Source: Sphingopyxis sp. OPL5
Lineage (GTDB): Bacteria; Pseudomonadota; Alphaproteobacteria; Sphingomonadales; Sphingomonadaceae
Direction: 5' to 3'
Assembly: GCF_003797775.2 (NCBI RefSeq)
Contig: NZ_CP060725.1
Location: 2,350,001-2,414,000, forward strand
Length of the DNA: 64,000 bases
Shown here piece by piece: positions 54,322 to 62,923 of this stretch; the first letter of the stretch is position 1; every line of letters starts with the position of its first letter. Position numbers and translations under genes: made by a program. A model generated the notes under the pieces. It was given only the letters and a program-made list of their open reading frames with translations. It was not told where the DNA came from and ran no database searches.

Positions 54322-56481
54322 ATGCTGCGCAAACTGGGAATCGGGCTGCTGGTCCTGCTGCTGTTGACCGTGATTTCGCTGGCGGTCTGGGAGCCGCTGA
54401 CCGCTAAGGCACCCGCCGCGCCGAGCTTCAAGCCGACCGACGTCAGGATCGCGCGCGACAAGTTCGGCGTCCCGCACATCTTCGGCAAGACCGATGCCGA
54501 TGTCGCCTATGGCGTCGCCTATGCCCATGCCGAGGATGATTTTGCGACGCTGCAGGAAGTGCTCGCGATGACGCGCGGGCGCGCCGGGGCGATGCTCGGG
54601 CAGGATGGCGCCAAGATCGACTATGCTGCGGCGCTGCTCGATATCCGCACGACCACCGCGCGCGACTGGCCGCGGCTGCCGAAGGATGTGCAGGCGCTGT
54701 TCACCGCTTATGCGGCCGGGCTCAATCGCTACGCCGACAAGCATCCGGACGAAGTGCGGCTGTCGAAGCTGTTCCCGGTGACCGGCGAGGATGTCGTCGC
54801 GGGTTTCGTGCTGCGCTCACCCTTTTTCTTCGGGCTCGATTCGACGCTCGGCTCGCTCGTCGAAGGCAAGGAGATGGGGCGGGAGGGCGGCCCCGAACTC
54901 GACGCCACCGGCAAGATCGTACCGCGCAAGGACACGCCGCTCGGCAGCGATCCCGCCGCCAACGGGTCGAACGCGATGGCGGTCGCGCCAGCCCGTTCGA
55001 CGGACGGCGCGACGCGGCTCGTCTCCAACTCGCACCAGCCCTGGACCGGCGGGGTCGCCTGGTACGAACTGGTGGTGCATAGTGAGGAGGGCTGGGATTT
55101 TGCGGGCGCGAACTTCCCCGGCTCGCCATACCCCTTCCTCGGCCACAACAAATATCTCGGCTGGACCAATACGGTGAACCGGCCCGACCTGATCGACATC
55201 TACAAGCTCGTGCTCGACGAGAGCGGCGAGAAATATCGCTTCGACGGCCAGTGGCGCCCGCTCGAGGCGAAGCGGGTGTGGCTCAAGGTCAAGTTCGGCC
55301 CCTTCGTCCTGCCGGTGCCGCGCATGGTCTATCGCTCGGTGCATGGCCCGGTGATCAGGAACGCCAAGGGCGCTTTTGCGATCCGCTACGCCGGGATCGA
55401 CCAGGCGAATATGGTCACCCAATATTATAGGCTGAACAAGGCGAAGAATTTCGCCGAATGGCGCGCCGCCATGGCGGGACAGGGCGTGCCCGCGACCAAT
55501 TTCATCTATGCCGACGCCGCAGGCAATATCGGGATGTTCTACAACGCGATGTTCCCCGACCGGCCGGCGGGCTATAATTGGCGCGGCATATTGCCGGGCG
55601 ATCGCTCGGCGGATCTGTGGACCAAGACGCTGCCGTTCGACCGCGTCCCGGCGCTGGTCAATCCGGCGTCGGGTTATGTGATGAACGCCAACAACACGCC
55701 GTGGGTCGCGGCGGGTCCGGGCGACGAACTCGACGCGGCGGCTTTTTCGCCGCTGCTCGGAATCGAAGACGATATGAGCAACCGCGCGTCGCGGTTGATC
55801 GACCTGTTCGAGGCGTCGGGACAGATCGACGAGGCGCGGTTGAAGGCGATCAAATATGACACCGCTTATGCGAAGACCGGCTATGCCAAGGCGTGGATCG
55901 ATCGCATCCTCGCGCTGAACCTGAAGGGCGATGCCGAACTCGCGCAGGCGCAGGCCTTGCTGCGCGCATGGGACTGGAACCTCGATGGCAAGGGGCAGGG
56001 CGATGCGCTGGCGCTGATGGTGCTGCGCCCCGCGAACCGCGTCCATTACCAACGGCTCGCCGAACGCCCCGACCCGCGCGAGACGCTGAAGGAAGCCGCC
56101 GACCATCTGCAGCAACATTTCGGCACGCTCGATCCCAAGCTCGGTACCGTGCTGCGGCTGCGCCATGGCGAGGGCGATCACCGTGTCGACCTGCCGCTCG
56201 ACGGCGGCAACGATACGATCCGCGCCTCGACCCTGTGGGACGTCGAGCCCGACGGCCGGCTCAAGGTCCGTCACGGCGACAGCTTCATCATGTTCGTGAC
56301 CTGGGGCAAGGACGGCAAGCTCAAGTCCGAATCGATCCAGCCGTTCGGATCGGCGACGACGCGCCCGGACAGCCCGCATTATAACGATCAGGCGCCGCTG
56401 TTCGTGCGGCACCAGTTGAAGCCGGTGCTGTTCGACCCCGCGGCGCTGTGGGCGACGAAGCCGCGCGTCTATCGGCCTTGA
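54322..56481 (+). CDS. Penicillin acylase-family Ntn hydrolase (possible AHL acylase)
   Basis: A 719-residue exported protein with an N-terminal hydrophobic segment (MLRKLGIGLLVLLLLTVISL). The precursor splits at a Gly-Ser bond: PAANGSNAMAV with Ser216 as the likely nucleophile after self-cleavage. The alpha chain has DKFGVPHIFGKTDADVAYGV, the beta chain NSHQPWTGG and other family motifs such as MNANNTPW. Related enzymes include penicillin acylases and acyl-homoserine-lactone acylases (PvdQ/QuiP); the substrate cannot be read here. GAGAT lies near the ATG. Confidence 0.9.
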   Translation: MLRKLGIGLLVLLLLTVISLAVWEPLTAKAPAAPSFKPTDVRIARDKFGVPHIFGKTDADVAYGVAYAHAEDDFATLQEVLAMTRGRAGAMLGQDGAKIDYAAALLDIRTTTARDWPRLPKDVQALFTAYAAGLNRYADKHPDEVRLSKLFPVTGEDVVAGFVLRSPFFFGLDSTLGSLVEGKEMGREGGPELDATGKIVPRKDTPLGSDPAANGSNAMAVAPARSTDGATRLVSNSHQPWTGGVAWYELVVHSEEGWDFAGANFPGSPYPFLGHNKYLGWTNTVNRPDLIDIYKLVLDESGEKYRFDGQWRPLEAKRVWLKVKFGPFVLPVPRMVYRSVHGPVIRNAKGAFAIRYAGIDQANMVTQYYRLNKAKNFAEWRAAMAGQGVPATNFIYADAAGNIGMFYNAMFPDRPAGYNWRGILPGDRSADLWTKTLPFDRVPALVNPASGYVMNANNTPWVAAGPGDELDAAAFSPLLGIEDDMSNRASRLIDLFEASGQIDEARLKAIKYDTAYAKTGYAKAWIDRILALNLKGDAELAQAQALLRAWDWNLDGKGQGDALALMVLRPANRVHYQRLAERPDPRETLKEAADHLQQHFGTLDPKLGTVLRLRHGEGDHRVDLPLDGGNDTIRASTLWDVEPDGRLKVRHGDSFIMFVTWGKDGKLKSESIQPFGSATTRPDSPHYNDQAPLFVRHQLKPVLFDPAALWATKPRVYRP

Positions 56482-56583
56482 ACCGGCACGCGCGCTGTCC
56501 TAAACCGTTGATACAGTGCCGTCCGGCACCCCGGTCGCATGCAGGCCGAACCCGCGCTTGCTCCTGATTTCAAGAGGATTTTC

Positions 56584-59460
56584 ATGCCCCGTTTTCACCG
56601 CTTCGCCGTTGCCCTTGCCCTGTCGACCTCGCTCGTCGCCGCCGGCCCCGCACTCGCCAAGGCCAAGGCGGCCGACCCCGCGCCGATCGCCGACCTCGTC
56701 AAGGCGGTCGACATTCCGTATCAGGCGTTCACGCTCGACAATGGCCTGCGCGTCATCGTCCATGAGGACCGCAAGGCGCCGGTGATCGCGGTGTCGGTGT
56801 GGTACCGTGTCGGGTCGAAGCACGAACCCAAGGGCAAGACGGGCTTCGCGCATCTGTTCGAACATCTGATGTTCAACGGGTCGGAAAATTCGCCGGGCGA
56901 TTTCTTCGAACCGCTGCAGCAGGTCGGCGCCACCGACGAGAATGGCACGACCAACGTCGACCGCACCAATTATTTCGAAACCGTCCCGACCGGCGCGCTC
57001 GACATGGCGCTGTTCCTCGAAAGCGACCGCATGGGGCATCTGCTCGGCGCGGTGACGCAGGAGAAGCTCGATAACCAGCGCGGCGTCGTCCAGAACGAAA
57101 AGCGCCAGGGGGACAACAATCCCTATGGCCTGCTGCGTTACGAGATTTTCGAGAATCTTTTCCCGACCGGCCATCCCTATCACCACAGCACGATCGGCTC
57201 GATGGGCGACCTCAATTCGGCAAGCCTCGACGACGTGAAAAAGTGGTTCACCGACAATTATGGCCCGAACAATGCGGTGCTGGTGCTCGCGGGCGACATC
57301 GACGTCGCGACCGCCAAGACCAAGGTGCAGCAGTGGTTTGGCGATATTCCCAAGGGTCCCGAAGTGAAGGCGCCGGCGACGTCGGTCCCGACGCTGCCCG
57401 CGCCGCTCGCCAAGGAGGTCAAGGACCTCGTCCCGACGACACGCATCTATCGCATGTGGGCGATTCCTGGCCTCAACGATGCCGACTCGATCCCGCTGCA
57501 GATGGCGATGTCGGTGCTCGGCGGGCTGTCGTCGTCGCGGCTCGACAATGCGCTGGTGCGCAAGGACCCGGTCGCGGTCAGCGTCTCGGCCTTCGCCCAG
57601 CCGTTCGAGGATGCCGGCATCCTGCTCGTCCAGGCCGATGTGAAGCCTGGCGTCGACACCGCCCTCGTCGGGCAGCGCCTTGACGAAGAGGTCGCCAAAT
57701 TCCTCGCGAGCGGCCCGACCGCCGACGAGTTGCAGCGTGCGGCGGCGAGTTATCTGGGGTCGGCGATCTCGGGGCTCGAATCGGTCGGCGGCTTCGGCGG
57801 CAAGGCCGTCGCGCTCGCCGAGGGCGCGCTCTATTCGAACGATCCGGGCTATTACAAGGTCGAGCTCGACCGCATGGCGAAGGCGACCCCCGAGCAGGTG
57901 AAGGCGGTTGCCAACAAATGGCTGTCGCGCCCGGCCTTTTCGCTGACCTATGTTCCCGGCGAACGCACCGAGGGCGGCGAGAATCGCGGCGGTGCGGTAA
58001 CCGGCAAGGTCACGGCGGCGGTCGAACCCGACCGCTATTGGAACCCCGCGCTCGGCGATGTCGGTCCCGACACCGGCTTCGGCACCTCGATCGCCGACCG
58101 GTCGCAACTGCCGGCGGTCGCCAACCTGACCGCGCTCGACTTCCCGACGATCGAACGCGCCAAGCTCAAGAATGGCATCGAGGTCGTCTTCGCCAAGCGC
58201 ACGGCGGTGCCGACGGTCAATGTCGCGGTCAGCTTCGACGCCGGCTATGCCGCCGATCCGCATGACGCGCTGGGTACCCAGTCCCTGATGCTCAGCCTGA
58301 TGGACGAGGGCACCAAGAGCCTCGATTCGATCGCCTTTGCCGAAGCCAAGGAGCGGCTCGGCGCACAGATCGACGGATCGGCCAACGCCGACGAAACGGT
58401 GTTCGAACTGTTCGCGCTGAAGCCGAACCTCGCGCCGTCGCTGACCCTGCTCGCCGACTATATCCGCAATCCCGCCTTCGACGCGAAGGAACTCGAGCGG
58501 GTGCGCGCGCAGCAGCTCAACCGGCTGAAGGCCGAACTCAACAATCCCAATGCGATCGCGTCGCGCGTGCTGATGCCGGTGCTGTACGGCGCCGACCATC
58601 CCTATGGCATTCCGCCGTCGGGCCTTGGCGATGCCAAGGCGGTGACCGCCGCGACGCAGGGCCAGCTGGCATCGTTCCATTCGACTTGGATTCGCCCGGA
58701 CACGGCGCGCATCTTCGTCGTCGGCGACACGACGCTGAAGGAGGTGACTAGGCAGCTCGAAACCGCCTTCGGCAATTGGAAGGCGCCCGCGACGGCGAAG
58801 CCGACCAAGCATTTCGAGGTCGCGATCCCGGCGCCGCAGCCGCGCATCCTGCTCTTCGACCGCCCCAAATCGCCGCAGTCGGTGATTCTCGCGGGCAAGG
58901 TGCTCGATGCCAAAGGCACCGACAAGCTGGAGGTGCTGCGTTCGGCGAACGATATTTTCGGAGGCAGTTTCCTCTCGCGCTTCAACACCAATTTGCGCGA
59001 GACCAAGGGCTGGTCCTATGGCGTGCGGACCCGGGTTTCGAGCGACAAGGACCGGATCGCCTGGATCGCCGCGGCGCCGGTGCAGGCCGATCGCACCGGC
59101 GATTCGATCAAGGAACTGCAAAGCGACCTCAAATCCTTCCTCGGCGACAAGGGCGTCACCGCGGAAGAGTTGCAGCGCACGACCAACGGCAATGTCCGCG
59201 AACTGCCGGGCAGCTTCGAAACTTCGGGCGATGTGCTCGGCGGGCTGCGCGCGATCGTCAAATATGGCCGTCCGGACAATTATTACGAAACCCTGCCCGC
59301 GACCTATGAAGCGATGACGACCGCCGAGATCGACGGAGCGGCGCGCAAGGCGCTGAGCACCGAGGGCCTCGTCTATGTCGTCGTCGGCGATGCCGCGACG
59401 GTCAAACCACAGCTTGACGGATTGGGTCTGCCGGTGGAAACGGTGACTCTCGATAACTAA
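56584..59460 (+). CDS. M16-family metallopeptidase, exported two-half form
   Basis: A 958-residue protein starting MPRFHRFAVALALSTSLVAA, with AGAGG before the ATG at 56584. The first half is an active M16 module: HLFEHLMFNGSENSP carries the HxxEH zinc motif. The second half repeats the fold (FDAGYAADPHDALGTQSLML) but has no HxxEH, as in other fused M16 proteins, where it forms the closing half of the chamber. It likely degrades peptides in the periplasm. The next gene follows by 26 bp. Confidence 0.93.
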   Translation: MPRFHRFAVALALSTSLVAAGPALAKAKAADPAPIADLVKAVDIPYQAFTLDNGLRVIVHEDRKAPVIAVSVWYRVGSKHEPKGKTGFAHLFEHLMFNGSENSPGDFFEPLQQVGATDENGTTNVDRTNYFETVPTGALDMALFLESDRMGHLLGAVTQEKLDNQRGVVQNEKRQGDNNPYGLLRYEIFENLFPTGHPYHHSTIGSMGDLNSASLDDVKKWFTDNYGPNNAVLVLAGDIDVATAKTKVQQWFGDIPKGPEVKAPATSVPTLPAPLAKEVKDLVPTTRIYRMWAIPGLNDADSIPLQMAMSVLGGLSSSRLDNALVRKDPVAVSVSAFAQPFEDAGILLVQADVKPGVDTALVGQRLDEEVAKFLASGPTADELQRAAASYLGSAISGLESVGGFGGKAVALAEGALYSNDPGYYKVELDRMAKATPEQVKAVANKWLSRPAFSLTYVPGERTEGGENRGGAVTGKVTAAVEPDRYWNPALGDVGPDTGFGTSIADRSQLPAVANLTALDFPTIERAKLKNGIEVVFAKRTAVPTVNVAVSFDAGYAADPHDALGTQSLMLSLMDEGTKSLDSIAFAEAKERLGAQIDGSANADETVFELFALKPNLAPSLTLLADYIRNPAFDAKELERVRAQQLNRLKAELNNPNAIASRVLMPVLYGADHPYGIPPSGLGDAKAVTAATQGQLASFHSTWIRPDTARIFVVGDTTLKEVTRQLETAFGNWKAPATAKPTKHFEVAIPAPQPRILLFDRPKSPQSVILAGKVLDAKGTDKLEVLRSANDIFGGSFLSRFNTNLRETKGWSYGVRTRVSSDKDRIAWIAAAPVQADRTGDSIKELQSDLKSFLGDKGVTAEELQRTTNGNVRELPGSFETSGDVLGGLRAIVKYGRPDNYYETLPATYEAMTTAEIDGAARKALSTEGLVYVVVGDAATVKPQLDGLGLPVETVTLDN

Positions 59461-59486
59461 CATCAGTTTCAGTAAGGAGAGCCCAG

Positions 59487-59789
59487 ATGTCCCAAGTCGA
59501 TGGCAGCTATGATTGCGTGACCAAGTCGCCGATGGGCGACCAGAAGTCGGTCTTCACCGTCACCAGCGACGGCGCGACCTTCACCGGCCAGAATGCCGGT
59601 GCGATGGGCGCGCTCGATGTGGAAAATGGCAAGGTCGATGGCAACAAGCTGACCTGGACCATGAACATGAAGGTGCCGATGCCGATGACGCTCGAAGCCG
59701 AAGCGACGATCGACGGTGACACGCTGACCGGCACGATCAAGGCCGGCCCTTTCGGTTCGATGGCGATGACCGGCACCCGCCAGGGCTGA
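59487..59789 (+). CDS. Small beta-rich protein, unknown function
   Basis: A 100-residue protein starting MSQVDGSYDCVTKSPMGDQK, with AAGGAGAG upstream. It shows repeated beta-strand patterns ending in GTRQG, such as ATFTGQNAGAMGALDVENGK, LTWTMNMKVPMPMTLEAEAT and LTGTIKAGPFGSMAMTG, as in small lipocalin-like or beta-barrel proteins. No signal peptide is seen. It follows the M16 gene closely and ends at a terminator, so the two may be one transcript. No family named with confidence. Confidence 0.8.
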   Translation: MSQVDGSYDCVTKSPMGDQKSVFTVTSDGATFTGQNAGAMGALDVENGKVDGNKLTWTMNMKVPMPMTLEAEATIDGDTLTGTIKAGPFGSMAMTGTRQG

Positions 59790-59816
59790 TCGCCGCAACG
59801 CCTGGAAACAGACGAA

Positions 59817-59850
59817 GGGCCGCCTCCACCCGGAGGCGGCCCTTTTCTTT
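59817..59850 (+). terminator. Intrinsic terminator
   Basis: A perfect 11-bp stem GGGCCGCCTCC/GGAGGCGGCCC with loop ACCC is followed by TTTTCTTT. It ends the transcript of the M16 peptidase and the small protein. Confidence 0.92.
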
Positions 59851-59914
59851 GCATAGCTTTGCCGGGCCGGAGGGGGTGGCCAAACTGCGGGGGCGAGCGC
59901 ATAGCGCTGCTGCA

Positions 59915-61171
59915 ATGCACAATAATCCCTCCGCCCCCCCGCCCGAAACCGCGCGTCCCCTTCCCGGCCAACGCGAGATGGTTGTGATGATGGCGATGGT
60001 GATGGCGCTCAATGCGCTCGCCATCGACTCGATGCTTCCCGCCCTGCCCGCGATCGGCGAGGGGCTGGGGGTGACGGTCGCCAACGACCGGCAATATGTG
60101 ATCTCGACCTATCTGCTCGGCATCGGCTTCGGTTCGCTCCTCTATGGTCCGCTGTCCGACCGCTTCGGGCGCAAGGGCGTGCTGGTGCCCGCGCTCTTTG
60201 CCTATGTCGCCTTTTCGATCGGCTGCGGTCTCGCGACCAGTTTTCCGATGCTGCTCACGCTGCGTTTCGGACATGGCGTCGTCAGCGCGGCGCTCGGCGT
60301 GATTGTCGTCGCGGTGATTCGCGATCTTTTTTCGGGCGATGCGATGGCCAAAAGGCTGTCGATGATCTTCCTCGTCTTCATGATCGTGCCCGCGATCGCG
60401 CCGACGATGGGCGCGGGGGTCGCCGCCGTCGCGGGCTGGCGTTCGATCTTCATCGTCCTCGCGGTGATGGGTGTCGTCATGCTGTTCTGGCTGCGGCGGC
60501 TGCCCGAAACGCTCGACCCCGCCGACGTCCGTCCGCTCGACCTGCGGACCATGATCGCGGGCTGGGCGACGGTGACGCGCCATCGCCGCGCCGCGGGTTA
60601 CATGTTCGCATCGGGCATGATGCAGGGGTCGCTCTATGGCTATCTCAACAGCAGCGAACAGATCATCGCCGATGTGTTCCAGGCGCGAAACCTGTTTCCC
60701 TTGGTCTTCGCGTTCGTCGCGACCGGCATCGCGATCGCCAATTTTTCCAACGCGGCGATCGTCGAGCGTTTCGGGGCGCGGCGCGTGTCGCAATGCGCGG
60801 TCTTCGCCTTCATGGCGACAGCGAGCATACAGATATTGGTGGCGCTCAGCGGCGGTGAGACCTTGTGGATGTTCACCGCGCTGATGATGGTCAATGTCGG
60901 TCTGATCGGTTTTATCGGCAGCAATTTCGGCTCGATCGCGATGGAGGATTTCGGCCATATGGCCGGCGTGGCCTCCTCCTATCAGAGCTTTGCCAAGACT
61001 CTGCTCGCGGCGACGGTCGGCGCGCTGATCGGCCAGCAATATGACGGCACGACGCTGCCGCTCGCTTATGCCTTCCTGATGTCGGGGGTGTTGGGTCTGG
61101 CGCTGGTTTATTGGGCCGAGCGCGGCAAGCTGTTCACCCGGCCGGGAACGGCGCCGAAAAGTCCGTTCTGA
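59915..61171 (+). CDS. Bcr/CflA-family drug-resistance transporter (MFS)
   Basis: A 418-residue MFS pump starting MHNNPSAPPPETARPLPGQR, with about 12 helices. The first helix has ALAIDSMLPALPAIGEGLGV, and the loop after helix 2 has LLYGPLSDRFGRKGVLVPAL, the Bcr/CflA form of motif A. RFGHGVVSAALGVIVVAVIR follows in helix 4. The family exports bicyclomycin, other drugs and small molecules. The start lies 66 bp inside a longer frame, where the domain begins properly. A terminator-like hairpin follows. Confidence 0.9.
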   Translation: MHNNPSAPPPETARPLPGQREMVVMMAMVMALNALAIDSMLPALPAIGEGLGVTVANDRQYVISTYLLGIGFGSLLYGPLSDRFGRKGVLVPALFAYVAFSIGCGLATSFPMLLTLRFGHGVVSAALGVIVVAVIRDLFSGDAMAKRLSMIFLVFMIVPAIAPTMGAGVAAVAGWRSIFIVLAVMGVVMLFWLRRLPETLDPADVRPLDLRTMIAGWATVTRHRRAAGYMFASGMMQGSLYGYLNSSEQIIADVFQARNLFPLVFAFVATGIAIANFSNAAIVERFGARRVSQCAVFAFMATASIQILVALSGGETLWMFTALMMVNVGLIGFIGSNFGSIAMEDFGHMAGVASSYQSFAKTLLAATVGALIGQQYDGTTLPLAYAFLMSGVLGLALVYWAERGKLFTRPGTAPKSPF

Positions 61172-61180
61172 CAAAAGCGA

Positions 61181-61213
61181 AGGGACCGCCCCGGCATCGC
61201 CGGGACGGCCCCT
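61181..61213. terminator. Terminator hairpin between convergent genes
   Basis: An imperfect GC-rich stem, GGGACCGCCCCGGC with GCCGGGACGGCCCC around ATC, is followed by TTTC on the right. It lies in the 67-bp gap between the convergent MFS and permease genes and may serve both. Confidence 0.65.
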
Positions 61214-61238
61214 TTCAATTCGATTCTGGCCGTTGGCG

Positions 61239-62801
61239 TCAGTTGATCGGCGCGTGCGGTTCCAGATCGTCCTCATGCACCTCGACGATACCGCGGCCAA
61301 GATGGCTGCGGCTGCGGCTGTAGAGGAAGTAGATCAGCAGGCCGATCGCACCCCAGATCGGCAGCACGAGCATCGCGTCGAGCGGCAGGTTGAAGAACAG
61401 GAACACCGTGCCGGCGATGGTGGCGGGGCCGATCAGCCACAGCGCGGGCGTCCTGAACGCACGCGGCGTGTCGGCGGCGGTCTTGCGCAGGATCATCACC
61501 GCGACGGCGACCATCATGAACGCATAGAGCGTGCCGGCATTGGCGATGTCGGCGAGCTTCCCGACCGGCAGGAAAGCGGCGGCGAAGGCCACAGCTGCAC
61601 CGGTGATCGCGGTGATGATGTGCGGGGTCTTCCACTTGGGATGGACCTTGCTCCACGATTCGGGGAGCAGGCCGTCGCGGCTCATCACGAAAGCGACGCG
61701 GGTCTGGCCGAACAGCAGGATCAGGATGACCGACGGCAGCGCGACGAAGGCGGCGATACCGAGCATGTTGCCGACGCCCGACCAGCCGATCTGGCGCAGC
61801 ACATGCGCGAGCGCTTCGTTCGAGCAGACGAGCGGCAGCTGGTCGGCGGCGAAGGTCGCGCACTGGCGTGCCAGTTCTTCCGAGCCGGCGGGGAAGGGGA
61901 TGCCGTTCGGGCCCATGATCGGCTGACCACCGACGGTGCCGATCGCGCCGGCGGCGACGAGGATGTAGAAGACGGTGCAGAAGAGCAGCGAGCCGATCAG
62001 GCCGATCGGCACGTTGCGCTGCGGGTTCTTGGTTTCTTCGGCGGCGGTCGAGACCGCGTCGAAGCCGACATAGGCGAAGAAGATCGTCGCCGCCGCGCCA
62101 ACCGCGCCGAGGCCCGAACCGAAGCCGCCGAAGACGCCGGCGGGCAGGAAGGGATTGAACTTGTCGGTCGAGAAATAGTCGCTGGGCAGCGTCAGCACGA
62201 TGAAGGCGGTGAGTGCGGTGACCTTGATCGCGACGAGGATCGCGTTGACCCGCGCGCTTTCGGTCGTGCCGATCATCAGCAGCCAGGTGACGAGCAGGGC
62301 GATGACCACGGCGGGCAGGTTGATGAACCCGCCTTCGATCCCGCCGAGCGCCAGTGGCGCGCCGGCGAGGTAGGATGGCAGCTGTATCCCGAGGAACTCG
62401 TTCAATATCGTTCCGGTGAAATAGCCGGACCACCCGACCGACACCGCGGACGCTGCGACCGCATATTCGAGGACAAGGGCCCAGCCGACGGTCCAGGCGA
62501 GAACCTCGCCCATCGTCGCATAGGTGTAGGTATAGGCGGAACCCGCGACGGGGATCATCGCGGCGATTTCAGCGTAGCAGAGGGCGGCGACGATACAGAT
62601 CAGCCCGGCGATGGCGAAGGCGAGCATCAGGCCTGGCCCGGCTTTTTGCGCGCCGGCCGAGGTCAGCACGAAAATGCCGGTGCCGATGACGCAGCCGATG
62701 CCGAACAGGGTGAGCTGAAAAGCACCGAGCGTTCGATGCAGCGACTTTTTCTCGGCGGTGGCCAAGATGGCGTCGAGCGGTTTGACGCGACCAAATATCA
62801 T
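61239..62801 (-). CDS. Amino-acid permease (APC superfamily)
   Basis: A 520-residue permease starting MIFGRVKPLDAILATAEKKS. About 12 helices are visible. The APC consensus GIGCVIGTGIFVLTSAGAQKAGPG lies in the first helix (residues about 34-57), and AGSAYTYTYATMGEVLAW follows. FFAYVGFDAVSTAAEETKNP marks the cationic amino-acid transporter (CAT/YfnA-like) group. The gene is probably monocistronic. The gap before it (62802-62923) has no other gene and ends at the pbpC stop. Confidence 0.92.
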   Translation of the reverse strand: MIFGRVKPLDAILATAEKKSLHRTLGAFQLTLFGIGCVIGTGIFVLTSAGAQKAGPGLMLAFAIAGLICIVAALCYAEIAAMIPVAGSAYTYTYATMGEVLAWTVGWALVLEYAVAASAVSVGWSGYFTGTILNEFLGIQLPSYLAGAPLALGGIEGGFINLPAVVIALLVTWLLMIGTTESARVNAILVAIKVTALTAFIVLTLPSDYFSTDKFNPFLPAGVFGGFGSGLGAVGAAATIFFAYVGFDAVSTAAEETKNPQRNVPIGLIGSLLFCTVFYILVAAGAIGTVGGQPIMGPNGIPFPAGSEELARQCATFAADQLPLVCSNEALAHVLRQIGWSGVGNMLGIAAFVALPSVILILLFGQTRVAFVMSRDGLLPESWSKVHPKWKTPHIITAITGAAVAFAAAFLPVGKLADIANAGTLYAFMMVAVAVMILRKTAADTPRAFRTPALWLIGPATIAGTVFLFFNLPLDAMLVLPIWGAIGLLIYFLYSRSRSHLGRGIVEVHEDDLEPHAPIN

Positions 62802-62923
62802 CCAAAATTCCCCTTTGGGACCCGGTGTGGGCCTCTCATGGCGGGGTAGAGTAAACGCTCCTCCCGTCAGCGCAACTTAATTTCACGGGGCCGAAAGACG
62901 GATTCGGGTGGGTCCAACCCGGT

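Noticed and set aside
56500..59463. Minus-strand frame of 987 codons
   Set aside because: Antisense to the M16 peptidase and without recognisable domains.
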